DNA from: Labyrinthula sp. Ha
Taxonomy: Eukaryota > Sar > Bigyra > Labyrinthulida > Labyrinthulaceae
Direction: 5' to 3'
Length of the DNA: 64,000 nt
NCBI GenBank assembly: GCA_015227615.1
Contig: JAALGZ010000014.1
Location: forward strand, 1,116,001-1,180,000
Part shown: positions 1 through 12,285 of the stretch, one piece after another
Layout of the letters: each line of letters begins with the position of its first letter
How positions within the stretch are numbered: the stretch's first letter is position 1
Notes under the pieces: generated by a model
Database searches by the model: none
The model's input: only the letters and a program-made list of their open reading frames with translations
What the model was told of the DNA's origin: nothing
Translations under genes and position numbers: made by a program

Positions 1-3000
1 AGCAATAAGAACCATGTTGCTGTAATTGTTATTTGGGTAGATTACATATTGTTCGAGTATTATCTGAAAACGAAAAGGTTTCTTTTTCTTGATTTTAGTA
101 TAAATACTAACTATATTTGAATTAATAAGCTTAAAATATCCAGGTTTGTAGTTTTGGAACAGCATTGGTATGATATTTATATGAGCAAATATGAATTTAA
201 GTTCAATATACAGAGAATTTAAGAATATTTGTTCTATATATTTCATCTTAAGTTAATATTTCCTATTACTTGATCAATATTTATAATTATCGACCAAGTT
301 GGTCATTAGATACGGCATTCCTTTATGTTTCTCTATAAATCTTTTTGCAATAAATCAATGTATTCTTTGAGAATGCATAACATACTGCAATAGAATATAT
401 TTATAAAGATTTTCATGCCTACGTAGCTTGGTCTATACTAAGCTCGCTTCAAATGTGAAAGAACTCACAAAATATCTTCTCCAATAGTGCTAAATAAGAA
501 AAGTCAATAAACGCATGGCAATATGCTATATTACAAATAATATGTCGAAGTTATGTAGAGTTAGATGTTTTTTCTTAAAACTATTAAGAGATGTTTGGAC
601 ATAGTACATGATAAGTTACGTATTGTTGATATTAAACGAAGCAGAAAAAACGAAAAATTTAAGTGAAACCATAGAGAATTTGATTAATATAAATCTTACC
701 TTCTCTCCATGAAAATTTTACCGATTTATTATTGATGCTAACAATAATTATTTGGCTTAATGCACCTGGAAAGAAGGTTAGATTAGATTATTTAATATGA
801 TAAGCATGTTTTTAAGAGTGTCATAAAATTTAAATCTTACAGCTTCAGGCATGTTCCTGTGAGCATGTTCACATTTGTTCTTGCAACCGGAGTATGTGTC
901 AGTAAAAATAGATAGACACGGAGTAGATTTTTACCCTAAGATGAAATAGTGAAAGAATATTCTTCATTATTTTAGTTTCAACCATTTGATTATTTGGGAG
1001 TATATTATTATAATCTTTTGCACTGACTCATGGTGACATGACTAACCATTATGAAATAACAATTTCACCGCCAGTATCACTGGACAAAGTTGCTATTGCG
1101 CTTCTGCCTAATTAGGCTTATTGACGTCTTATATTTCTAAAGGGATTGTAAAAAATAACACAAAGGTAATGTTTCTACTTCGTCTTGATTGTCTTACACA
1201 CTCTGTACAAGTATTTGAGATGCAAATAAATTGCTCGTAGAGATCTTTTGAGAAATAATCAGCCTGGTAGTTAACTGGCAGAAATTATTGCCTCAATTTT
1301 CAGCATATAACTGGCTTTTGAAATAAGAATTCCTGATACCTTGTATAAGAATAGATAATTGAAAGATATAAACGTGTTTTGACGAAGTTAAATTTCCCGA
1401 AAATTTATCGCCAGAAATACCATAACATGAAAGGGGATCAATATGGGATAATAGAGTATGAACCTGCAAAAGAAGAAAAGGTTATGAATAGAAAAAAATA
1501 TAAATATATTACTTTATTTTGGCGATAAGAGATGACTATTCAAGACCAAATACACGTTATTTACTCTAGTTGTATCATTTATATTACCCTTAAGAGGCTA
1601 CTTAATCTCCGCTGCAAACCCATTTGTAACGCAAGAATAATAGATGTAAAGTTTTGAAGCTCTTCTATAATCAGAAGATCAATGCAAAAAAATATATTGA
1701 ATATTTAAGGATACGTAAAGAAGGGCCACTATTGCAAGTCACAGTTACTAGCTCTGATTATAACATCTTACTGAAGTCAATAACCATACCAAGTGAGACC
1801 CTTGTTCTTATATCTAAGATTCTACCATTCTTCTTCACATGTGCTAATATTAGATCTGAAGAAGTTTTATATTTAAGTTGAGGCAACATATGCTCTAATG
1901 ACGAACCATAGAGTATTATTATTTGTATTTCTTGAGATATTTTTTTTCGTATTTAGTCACTTTTCCTATTCATACTTGTATTTTGGGGAAAGAAAGCGAT
2001 GCCACAATGGTAAAGACCCGTAATGATAAGAATAATTTTCATTTAGTTGATTTTATATTAATTTGGGATCTGATTATCAATAGCAATATTGGGGTTGTAA
2101 ATTAAGCAAAATGATCTCGAGAGTATCTTACTTATTATTGACAATGTATTAGAAGTAAAATCAACACCTTGTAGATATGAATTGTTTTTAATATATTATA
2201 AATAGATAGATAGTAAGCTATGTCCGATACATTATTGTAAGCAACAGGGTAATAATTCATTTCATTTTGAATAACACAAACACTGGGGAGCTAACATCTA
2301 AAGCAAAGCTTATAGTCCCCAATGCGCAAATTCAACCTGTTTAACAGGTACGTAATTTTATTAAATAAAATAGTCAAATTAAGCCAACATAAGTACCTTG
2401 AGGGAAACAGAGCCATGGTATTACACTAGAACGGTAAATCAAGCCAACGAATTAGACTGTTGCACTGTTAGCTGACTCAAAGAAAATTTCAATAAAACAT
2501 GATACAAACATAGACATGATGAAGCATTTTAACAAATCTGAAGCTTGTTTTGGTTAGCTCAGTAACTCTAAACACATTATACAAGATAATTTCAAATATT
2601 TTCCTTCAAGCATTGCAAACCATTCTACAAAGCGGTTACTCTTAGCAGCTAGGCAACATGTTGCATAATAATAATAAGTACAGGAATTGTTCAAATGATG
2701 CTGTCTCCAGTAGATCAGAGTTAGAATATAGAAATATCGCCTGTGAATGACTCAATCAATGAGTGAAACAGTCGAGAAAGATTTGAGTATGGTATGCCTC
2801 TAGGCTACATGGCCAATCTTAGGAGAATTTTAAGACGCATAATAATCGAGTAAAAATTGGATCAATTGTCCTGTGACCATGTTGCCCTATTTATTGGCGT
2901 TTATTTATTTGTTGCCAATATTATATTGCAATAGCTTGAGGTAATTTAAGAAAAAGAAATGCAAAAAAATATGACCAGAAGTTCTACTAGTTGATTATAT

Positions 3001-4026
3001 AGACATTTTCTGAGCGGTACATATAAGAAAGATTCATGGCTCCTGGATATTTAATGCTACTACCTACAGGATGTAAAAATATATTGTTGATGGTTGTTAG
3101 TGAAGTCGAACTTTTAGCTTCCGTTCTCTCCCTTGTATTTAAATTGTACAGTTTAGCGTATGGCCTTCCGAGAAATATGTTACGTAAGCTGCAAGTAAAT
3201 TGGATTCTAGTCTAACGAAACTAGTTAGTTGAATCAATCATGTTGCCAAAATTTTATGACTAAGTTAAAATCCAAACTGCACTGTTGGATATTACGAGTT
3301 TTATTTTCTAGTTCTTTCATTTTGTTTAAAGTTTTAGCAGTAGTGTCAAGGATTATAAACTACTTTTGCCAGTAGATTCTAACTAGCCAGTTAGACATTC
3401 TTCACCGGCTTAGGTAAAAATCTTGTTTCGCTCATTAGTAAACTGTCACAGAATTTAGATACAGTAAAGAAATTTATGTCATTAAAATAGCATCTGCAAC
3501 CATGAACTCTGCTATACAGGCATATTTTGCCTTAGGAGTTAGCACTGAGAAGCGTTGAGTCTTTGGAGACAAACAAAACTAATTTTGTTTACACCTTTGC
3601 AAAAAGTAAACAAAATTTTATTCTTGGCCTACTATTGGTGCATACTTTTACTCCACTCTTCAAGATTAAAATTGCTTATTTTGTCCCTTTAGCTCCCTTT
3701 GGAAACAAGCCCGCAACCACATGTTACAGAAAACTTCTCTATAGAGCCGAATGTTTTCCCTCACTCCACTCATAAGAGGAGGGGGGGGAAGATTTAGTTT
3801 TTTTTTGACGATTCATTCGGGCTATTGAGAAATTTTTACAGTCACTAACTGATTATGAGTAAGTCTCAAACCACATTGAGCAATGAATGCGTTCCTCAAT
3901 GAGGAATTGACTAAGAATTTATGAGCATTATTTTAGATCATCAATGAGTTCCTTACTTAAAACTCTGTGTTTCATGACTAAGTTTTGAGTACCCTCTAAG
4001 CTCCTAAAATTTACGTTGCTTTGGTT
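1..4026. other. Long intergenic region without recognised genes
   Basis: I see no convincing gene here. Open frames are at most 75 codons, with no recognisable domain and no coding-like codon pattern. The stretch is AT-rich, with an 8-G run at 3781-3788. The last 200 bases are rich in GACTCAT/ATGAGTC-type words that belong to the region upstream of the PRPP synthetase gene. Multi-exon genes with very short exons could be missed by eye. Confidence 0.55.
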
Positions 4027-4111
4027 TGAGTCAGAGTATCTTCCTTTCTTCGAGGAATTTTCCACACGAATCACATGCACTCATGAGTCTTGACTCATAA
4101 TTTATGACTCA
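4027..4111 (+). promoter_or_regulatory. Cluster of three TGASTCA (AP-1/GCN4-type) sites upstream of PRPP synthetase
   Basis: TGAGTCA occurs at 4027-4033 and TGACTCA at 4091-4097 and 4105-4111, with a near-match TGAGTCT at 4084-4090. All lie 90-175 bp upstream of the ATG at 4201. TGASTCA is the classic bZIP (AP-1/Gcn4) half-site pair. From base composition I estimate about 7 such heptamers by chance in 64 kb, so three in 85 bp is a cluster. That a bZIP factor uses them here is inference. Confidence 0.35.
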
Positions 4112-4200
4112 TCAAAGGAATCTGGAACTATAGATTCGATCCAATTTCTGGATATGACCAAACAAGCCATATCTAAAATTGAACCACGAAAACAAAAAAC

Positions 4201-5516
4201 ATGTTTCGAACCATCCTAAGAAAAATAGCTTTACAAAGAATCAATCACCAATCAAATGTACTTTCCAATTCAAGAGCTTTTAGAACCAAATCATCTGCAT
4301 ATAAGTTTTATTCAAACAACAAAAAACAAAGTGCAGTGGTTTTTACTACAGGTGCTTTATTCTTTGGAATTTTTTTGTATTCAACACAAAGTGTAGAAGC
4401 TGAAGAAAAACAACAAAATAACGTTGAAATACCTAAGCTTAAGAAAAAAAGTTCAAGTATTATTTTATTTTGTTTTTTATTATTTCAGAAACTTCTAATT
4501 TGAGTAATATGAAAATATTTTGTGGAAATGCAAATCCAGAACTTGCAAAAGAAATAGCAAAAGAATTAAATACTGAACTTGGGTCTGCTCTTGTTGAAAA
4601 ATTTGAAGATGGTGAAGTTAATTTAATAGTACATGAAAATGTAAGAGGAAAAGATATTTATATAGTTCAACCTACTTGTTCACCTGTAAATGAAAATTTA
4701 ATGGAACTATTTTTAATGATATCAACTTTACGTCGTGCTTCTGCAAGAAGAATAACTGCAGTTATTCCTTATTATGGATATGCAAGACAAGATAGAAAAA
4801 TGCAAGCCAGAGTACCAATTTCAGCAGCAGATGTTGCTAGATTATTAGAAGCTATGGGAGTAGATCGTGTTGTTGCAGTAGACTTACATTGTGGACAAAT
4901 TCAAGGTTTTTTTGGTCCAAGAGTTCCTGTTGATAATTTAGATGGTGGACAAGTTGCTGTTTCACATTTTGGTGATTTATGTTTACCATCAACAGTTGAG
5001 GGTGAAATTCAACCACCAAAAATAAGTAAACCTGTTATTGTTTCACCAGATGCAGGTGGAGTATATAGAGCAAAAAAATTTCTTGAAGGTTTACATAAAA
5101 GTTCAGGTGTTGAAGCAGGTCTTGCTATGATAATAAAACAAAGATCTAAACCTGGTGAAGTTGCTAGAATGGATTTAGTTGGTTCAGTTGATGGATGTGA
5201 AGCAATAATAGTTGATGATATGATAGATACAGCAGGAACTTTATGTAAAGCAGCTAATGAGTTAAAAAAACATGGAGCAACAGCTGTTTATGCTTTTGCT
5301 TCTCATGGATTATTTTCTCATCCGGCTTGTGAAAGAATAGAAAGATCTGCTTTAGATGAAGTATTTGTTACAAATACAATACCACTTGATCAAGATTGTA
5401 AATCAGTTGATAAAATAAAAGTATTAAGTGTTGGAAAACTGATAGCAAGTGCAATACAAAGAATACATGATAAAAAAAGTGTAAGTGAGTTATTTAACTC
5501 ACAAAAAATACAATAA
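4201..5516 (+). CDS. Ribose-phosphate pyrophosphokinase (PRPP synthetase) with membrane-anchor leader; one 32-nt intron
   Basis: Makes PRPP from ribose-5-phosphate and ATP for nucleotide, histidine, tryptophan and NAD synthesis. The catalytic part starts at MKIFCGN (4509) and is about 335 aa, normal for the family. It shows the cation/ATP motif DLHCGQIQGFF, SPDAGGVYRAKKF and the PRPP loop VDDMIDTAGTL. Exon 1 (4201-4456) reads in frame into exon 2 (4489-5516) if a 32-nt GT-AG intron is removed, giving 427 aa. Exon 1 encodes an Arg/Lys-rich leader without acidic residues for about 65 aa, one hydrophobic segment (about residues 44-62), then an acidic stretch: the layout of a mitochondrial inner-membrane protein. 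Alternatively translation starts at 4509 and the upstream ORF is separate. The enzyme call is firm; the leader is inferred. Codons in the catalytic part end almost only in A or T. Its stop lies 42 bp from that of the next, convergent gene. Confidence 0.9.
4457..4488 (+). other. Ultra-short spliceosomal intron (32 nt) in PRPP synthetase gene
   Basis: Starts GTATTATTTT and ends TTATTTCAG, with a nearly pure U-rich body. Its removal fuses the leader ORF to the enzyme ORF in frame. An alternative GT six bases upstream (4451) would make it 38 nt and also keep frame. The GTAT start matches the RBM39 intron, so I prefer 4457. Confidence 0.6.
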
Positions 5517-5558
5517 CAATTCAAGTTAATAATATTCAATATATTTTTATTTATTTTT

Positions 5559-6806
5559 TTACATCATAGGTCCAAATTCAAAACTTTCATCTTTATTTAA
5601 AGCATATGCTTGTTGTAATATTTTTTCACTTTCTGCTAAAGATTCATTTAAACTTTGTGCTGTTGAAATATTTAATATAATAGAAATACTTTTTCCAAAT
5701 ATCCAAAATATTTTTAAACTTTGTATTTCAAAAGGATTTATAAATATTAACTCCAAAATAGAAACTAAAGAAGATAATAAATAACCTTCTAACCTTTCTA
5801 CACCTAAAGGTGCTCTTAAATTATATTGTGGCCAAACTCTTAAATAATCCAAAGTAAAATAAAAACATAGAAATAAAGATCCTGAAACAATATTTCCTGT
5901 ATAGTTTTTATTATAAAAAAAAAACATACTTGCAACAAAACCAAAAGCTGAAAAAGATTGTAATACAAGATTTTTATCTCTTTTTGGCGTATATAAAAGT
6001 TTCCATGATTCAGAAATTATTTGAACTTGTGATAAAATTATAAGTGCAGTTGAAATAATTTGTAAAGTATTTTCTTGTGTAAAAAAAAATAGTAAATTGA
6101 ATACGTGAAACATAAGTGAAAAATATTCACTTGATATATCTTCTCCTTTTAATGACATATTTACTAAAGTTGGAATTCTTTGAAAAGAACGTATTACAAA
6201 AATAAATCCTGTAAGCGGAATAAATAATAAAATCAAAGGAGTAAAAATATGAAGGAGTAAATTTAAGTCCCGGATTCCTTCTGGAGTTGTCTCGACTTTC
6301 AGATGCTTTGGTTTGCTTTGCCTTCTTCTTTCAATATGACGTAAATACTTTTTCTCATAACTTTTCATATCACTTTGAAATTTTCCTATTTTAAAACTTT
6401 TTATACTTTCTGCTACATTTTTTAATACACTGTTTATTTTCTTTGTTTGATCTATTTGAATGAAACTATTAAAACTTCCTTTTGAATTATGTCTTGTAGC
6501 CACAAAATTAATTGAGTCGTCATCTGATTCTCCAGTTGTATATGAGTCAATTACAGTTTGTCCATCATCCGCTTCTTCATCTTCAGTGAAATCATCATAA
6601 ACAATTGTAGTCGAGCTTTTTTGTTCTGGCTTCTTATTCACTTTTATAATAGACGCTTTTTTCTTCATAGGTCTTGGAGGAGGGGGAGGTGAAGCTGGGT
6701 TTTTCACTTTGTGCTTTATAATAGATACTCTTTTATGTGGCTTAGGTTGTCCAATGGGCTTTCTCATGTTAATTAAAGGGGTAGAATCATCTGAAGAGTC
6801 TTCCAT
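5559..6806 (-). CDS. Polytopic membrane protein with acidic/proline-rich cytosolic N-terminus, unknown function
   Basis: A 415-aa protein I do not recognise. Residues 1-190 are hydrophilic: a basic Pro-rich part with a run of five prolines, an acidic segment around residues 70-95 (DDFTEDEEADD), then basic. From about residue 180 there are roughly six hydrophobic segments (starting near LLLHIFTPLILLFIPL and ending near FGKSISIILNIST), then a short acidic C-terminal tail. No catalytic motif was seen. Codon use shifts: the membrane half uses almost only A/T-ending codons, while the N-terminal half is mixed. It is convergent with PRPP synthetase. A GCCCAAAT-containing motif lies about 35-45 bp upstream of the ATG. 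Confidence 0.75.
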   Translation of the reverse strand: MEDSSDDSTPLINMRKPIGQPKPHKRVSIIKHKVKNPASPPPPPRPMKKKASIIKVNKKPEQKSSTTIVYDDFTEDEEADDGQTVIDSYTTGESDDDSINFVATRHNSKGSFNSFIQIDQTKKINSVLKNVAESIKSFKIGKFQSDMKSYEKKYLRHIERRRQSKPKHLKVETTPEGIRDLNLLLHIFTPLILLFIPLTGFIFVIRSFQRIPTLVNMSLKGEDISSEYFSLMFHVFNLLFFFTQENTLQIISTALIILSQVQIISESWKLLYTPKRDKNLVLQSFSAFGFVASMFFFYNKNYTGNIVSGSLFLCFYFTLDYLRVWPQYNLRAPLGVERLEGYLLSSLVSILELIFINPFEIQSLKIFWIFGKSISIILNISTAQSLNESLAESEKILQQAYALNKDESFEFGPMM

Positions 6807-6838
6807 TTGTTTTTCAGTTTCTGATTTGGTTTTATATA

Positions 6839-6852
6839 TATTTGGGCCATTT
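6839..6852 (-). promoter_or_regulatory. GCCCAAA-type upstream motif
   Basis: On the gene-sense strand this reads ATGGCCCAAATAT, about 35-45 bp before the ATG at 6806. It resembles the exact AATTGCCCAAAAT copies upstream of three other genes in the window. It is a looser match, so confidence is low. Confidence 0.3.
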
Positions 6853-9800
6853 GACCATATTTAATAATTTGGTACACCCTTAGATGAAATCAAGGTTGCA
6901 TTACCATATTTTCTAGCGGAATTGCTACACAAAGATTAAAGTAACAGCTTTCTTGAACTGCAGGGTGTTTTTCTTCTGTAACCCCTTGGATCTTTTTTTT
7001 ATTGACTAAAAACAAAGTAGCAACTGCAGTGGACAAAAGGAAGCCAAAGTTCTCGATATAAACAAGAAAAAGCAACAAGAAACAGGTCGAGTTATACCCT
7101 TTTGCAACTAACATGGACTTCCCAGTACTGGAGAATGAGATGGATTTATATCTGCTAGGAGAAAGAAAAAATTTTTTTTTGTGAGAATGGAAAAGTGTTA
7201 ATAAACTTTTTTCCTATTAAAGTCATTTCAACGGTTCTTGTATAATATGGCGCGCATAAGAGCTTTGGTGTTATCACAACGACCTCTCACATATATGTCT
7301 GAACAAAGTAACTGCTTTAGGTTATATTATTTCATAGAAATAAATAACTAAGGAACTAGAAATTTAATTAAATATATGGGTTGTTACTATTAACAAACGT
7401 TACTAAAATATCTCGTGCCACTAAAACAAGTCCAAACTTCACACTATGCTTTCATTTTATTAAATATTTTCTTTTTCCATCCCCGGTAATGAAATCCCAA
7501 TATTCTTAAGTAATCGATCCCTTACTCAAAAAATATTTTCATAACTTTTACACATGTTTCAAATCATTGATTTTCAAAATATGCATGGAATTGTGATTCC
7601 ATCTCCAACAAGGTTCAAAAGACTATGAACCATCGCATAATGGTGACATTCTTAAAACCTTATCCTTAACCTTAATTCAAGTACAAAACACAATCAGTAT
7701 CATATCCTACAACTAGAGAAAAACTGAAAAATACATATAGAAAGTTCAGAATAAACTTTTTTGTGCCTTTCACTCTTCACTTGTTACCTTATGCCCGGTT
7801 TCACTATGCTCTTGGGTTATTCTGAAATTTTCTCTTATTTTATTTGGATACCACAACCATTTTACAAAGTATATCTAAGCCAGTGATATTTTTTGGTATG
7901 TGTTTTGCCTTGAGTGAAAATGTATTTTTTCAGAAACACGCATTGCAGCATTAGTCAGTAAATCTAGCAAATTCATACCTTGTAGTACAAAAGGTGTAAC
8001 ACATATTCTTACAGTACTTCTTCAGACAAGACCAAAGTAGAATTCAAAAATAAATAGTTTTTTCAGTGGCGAAAATGTATTTTACAGATTTATCATAACT
8101 ATTAAGTAAACAACTCGGGCATGAAATAATCTTGCAACAGAAGATCATGTCACCAGAAGTGGAACCTTAGAAAATAACAATATAGTAATTACTGGAAATC
8201 TGAGACCAATCTCTTAAAATCAGATAAAGCTACTTCAATAGACTTCTCAATGTAGCTGCTCAAATTAAACCCCTGGATTAGAAATTTTAGTTTAAGATAA
8301 AATCAATTATCATGGATTCTAAATTAAAGCTTTGGAACCCCCGTTCCTTAAAATAGTTTTTTAGTTTCAAACCTTTACCCCAAGCTCAGCGATAGATGTG
8401 TTGGGCATTGACAAGATACTTGCAACTATGAATTACAAAACTAAATTCATGGATTCAATTGTATTTACTATAACTGATAGGGCAGAAGCAGTGCACAGTC
8501 GAGTTACGTGCCTTCTAGATTTTGATTTCAATCTATCTAGCAAGCAATATATGTTTACATGTTTACAGTGTGAAAGTTTTAAAACAAAAAAATAATGTCA
8601 AGTGTAGTTAGTTTTCTAAGGTATTCTATAGTTTAATTTTACCCAATAATTATTTCTGTTAATGAGATATTGAGCAAAAGGTTAATGGATATATGGCGGG
8701 AATATTAAGGTTTCCACTTTCTAATGTTTTCTTAATTATAAACGCTGATGTAGCTTGCAAAGCACCGTTGGGTTCAATACTTGTATATTAGCATCATTTT
8801 CCACATTGAGGTGGTGCAACTTGATCTGACTAGTAGTACTTTGCATAGACTTGAAGTTGTTTTAGGCATATTTGATTACTCGGCAGCGAATTACCAATGC
8901 ATGGAATACCTTGTTTGAAATCAATGGTGTACATGATAAGAATAATAGGCCGATATATCTTCCAAAACCACTGCGACACAGGGATTGAAGTGAAAAGCTT
9001 TTGATGTAGAGTTCAAGTATTAAAACCACAGAAGAATTGGCCGCTAAGAACGTACTACTATATGTAATGTTCAACTGGCCGCTAAATAGACTTTGGCAGG
9101 AGCAATAATTAGCCTGATCTTGGTAGTACGCTTGATGCGGAGAACTTGTGACAGAACAATCTAGTTTTAATAACTGTTTTTTAACGATAACTGGAGAACA
9201 AGTCTACCCAGATACCCCGGACCCATGGCAGGATTGACAACGAAGTTCACATCGGATGTTGTAAATAAGTTGAAATTACTGAATACAATACCATCTTCGA
9301 TTTACGAAACAAGTTTTCTATACTTTAATGAACAAATGTTTAGTTACTTCAAGTTTTGCTTGCAGGGGTAAACCCTGTTACTGAGAACAAGATGTTTTAT
9401 TTAATTGTAATTATGGTAATGGGCTCATCGTTGAACGTCATTGATAATCATTAAACTCTTTTTACCTACTCTGGGTAAAAAATTAATATAATACAAAAAC
9501 CGGACAGGCAGCCATGAAGAATCTGGGCAACTAAGCTTTTTTGATTTTGATCTCATCTGTAAACCTTCATATAATAGGTCACATAGCCAAGATAACGTTA
9601 ACTTCTAGGTTTCCGTCGGTTTATGTGGCCAAGTGTTTTGTCAATAATCAGACTGGGAAATTAAAAATATGATAAAATAAAATCTAAAGCTTATATCTGG
9701 TATTTTAAATTAAACTATGTATAAATTGTATGCCTGTAGCTCTTAACAGTTTGTATGTGTGTGTTGTTAGGGTCACAAATGTATTACAACAATAGCTAAA

Positions 9801-12285
9801 AACTCGTATGTAGAACTAGGTAACGTTTATCATTCGTAGTTTTCTCTACAGAGCGCAAGGGAAATAAACAGCTTAAATCTCTTTGAGTCAAACTAATACA
9901 TTCTTATCTATCGGTATCATTTCTAAGATTGTGGAAACTTAAACAAACGCCTCAGATTATTAGAAATATCTTTTGAAGCCTATAAAATATGCTATTGTCT
10001 TGAAATCTGGATGCTGTAGCTCCGTATGGAACCCGCTCTGTGTGACAAATTAAATAGATCTATTAGTTCGACATACAATACAATCATAATCGGTAGAATA
10101 ACAAAGGAACAGACTGGATTTATTAATTATTTATATACCAACCTTTTATCGATAAAATATCTGTAATAACAAACAATATTGGCAAAGCATATTTTCTTGA
10201 TTTGTTAATGATAAAGAAATAAAACCAGAAGCATTTGATGCGGACCAAAGACCAAAGTGTCCTATTCATTGTAAGAATCATAATAATTATCATATAGCTT
10301 TCCATGAATTCTAACAATTCGGATACCTGATGGTTATTCATACCGTTGTGCAATTGCCATTGTTTAATTTTTCTGCTTAGCCACTACTGACTTAACTCTT
10401 CATCTTAGAAACCCCATCCCGGTGAAGAAGAACAAAACGTAGGTAGGAGTTCTTTCAAATATTGTTTGCTATAATGCGAAATCTTTACCTCTGAAACAAG
10501 CTTCAAAAGTCCAAATTCTGGATTAAGTATTTTAAACCTTATTACTGGAGTCTCTCTTTGGTGAAAACACGAGTTTTACAATCAGTTTTCTCATAGCATA
10601 AGAACATTTGCAAGAATTTCTTCCTTTAGTCTGACTGTTTAAAGAAGCACAACATAAATTTAATTATGGGTTTAAAATTCTTCGCACAATGGGCGAACAA
10701 GTTTGAGACATTATAGCCCACTACACACACACTAATTTTCTTGAGATAGCTTACAGAATAGGATCTCGAAAACAAATTTTCCTGAATAGAAGCATATACA
10801 AAGAGCAATTTAAATGCATTAGAAACTATTCATGATAATTGTGTCCTACAGATTCATAGTCCCTCAAGAATTGTGAATTAATCATTCAACTGAAACTAGT
10901 CGAAGAGATTCTAGTCTGTATATAGTCTATACCGCACTACAGTTTATTATTAGACACGGGTTTCTGTGCCACAACGTATCCAATTAGCTGCACCTAATGT
11001 CTTCTCTTAAAAGCTAATTAAATTGGCAGAGAAAATTTAGAACTATACTGCCATACAGGCTTTGACTATTACTTTAGCACCAATTTCCTTCTTTCAAGCA
11101 AAGAAACAATTTTCTCTCTGTTGGCATTTAAATACCTAAGATGTGATATGAATTTTCTGAATGAACATCCTCCGGGCTTACCTATTTTAAATGCTCTTAC
11201 TTCTGTTTCGCTTAATTAAACGAAATATACAGTATACCTTGTTAACACTTAGGAAGCTTTCATAGCTTGACCATATGAAAACTACCGGATTCACTAAGGT
11301 TACATATGCTTAATGTAGCTTAGCTCAAGGTAGAACTGGGAACAACGGCTTAATTAATGTCATTGAACAAAGATAAATAGAAAGGATACATGGATTACTA
11401 ATCCCCCTTGCAAGGTTTTTTTAAAGGCAATAGTTTCTTCGCTCAACATATAGTCTCGGGTACAATGAAAAGGCAGCTTTAAGCCATTGAGCAGTAGTCT
11501 AAAATCCTTAGATTCTTGAATGACCTGATCTTGTTAGTCGATTGTGTGGATGAAGTAAAAATTTTCTCTGCTGTGAATTGACGGGCCTAGTTGACTTTCC
11601 CTGGAAGAAATGGTATCCTTTTTCTATCTAAACCCAAGTAGTTACACTTTGTTTCAGCTTGTCATGTTAAACCACGAGGACTTTATTACGAGAATGATTA
11701 GTACAGTGCTTATTGCCTGCCAGTACAAAAATAAACCAACTTGGGTCCTGTGGGGAAAAGAATTGAACGGAATGTTGCTGTTCATAGCTAGAATTACGCA
11801 TATAGAACCCAAAAGTGTAAGAAAAGCTGTTTCATAAATTTCAGGGGTTAATTGCGGGTTGTATTACAATAATAGAGGGCCCAACCCGGCTTCTTGATTT
11901 CAAATCAGACATGCTTTGAAAAGAAGAGTGTGACAGGAATCACATTGGCTTGACAATTCCTTATGAAAGTGAGTGCAAAGAGAAGGAAATGAAAAATTAT
12001 TTAGAGATAGCTAAGATTTCTCATGAAATAGAAACAAAGAATTAATGAATATATGTGCCACAAGAACTTTGGTTAAGTCTCTCCTTCGCTCCTAAAATAC
12101 AGCTCAATTGTTGACCCTTCTGTAACGGGATGGCAACCTTAGATGTCTTTACAAGGCACATTGTTGGAAACATCTGAAGACAGCAGTTGAAATAACTCAT
12201 CATAACGCAATATATTTTTTCAAACAAATATCCATACTTTATTATAAAATACACCAATAGAAACAACACAGAGGCACCTTAGTAC
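6853..12285. other. Long intergenic region without recognised genes
   Basis: About 5.4 kb with only short open frames (no more than 76 codons) lacking domains, signal peptides or coding-like codon use. No tRNA, rRNA or recognisable transposon was seen. Around 9430-9460 a short TCATTGATAATCATTAAA stretch resembles the ends of the MITE-like family but is too short to call. Confidence 0.55.

Noticed and set aside
9430-9460. Possible additional copy of the MITE-like family
   Set aside because: Only about 18 bases resemble the family ends, within reach of chance in AT-rich DNA.
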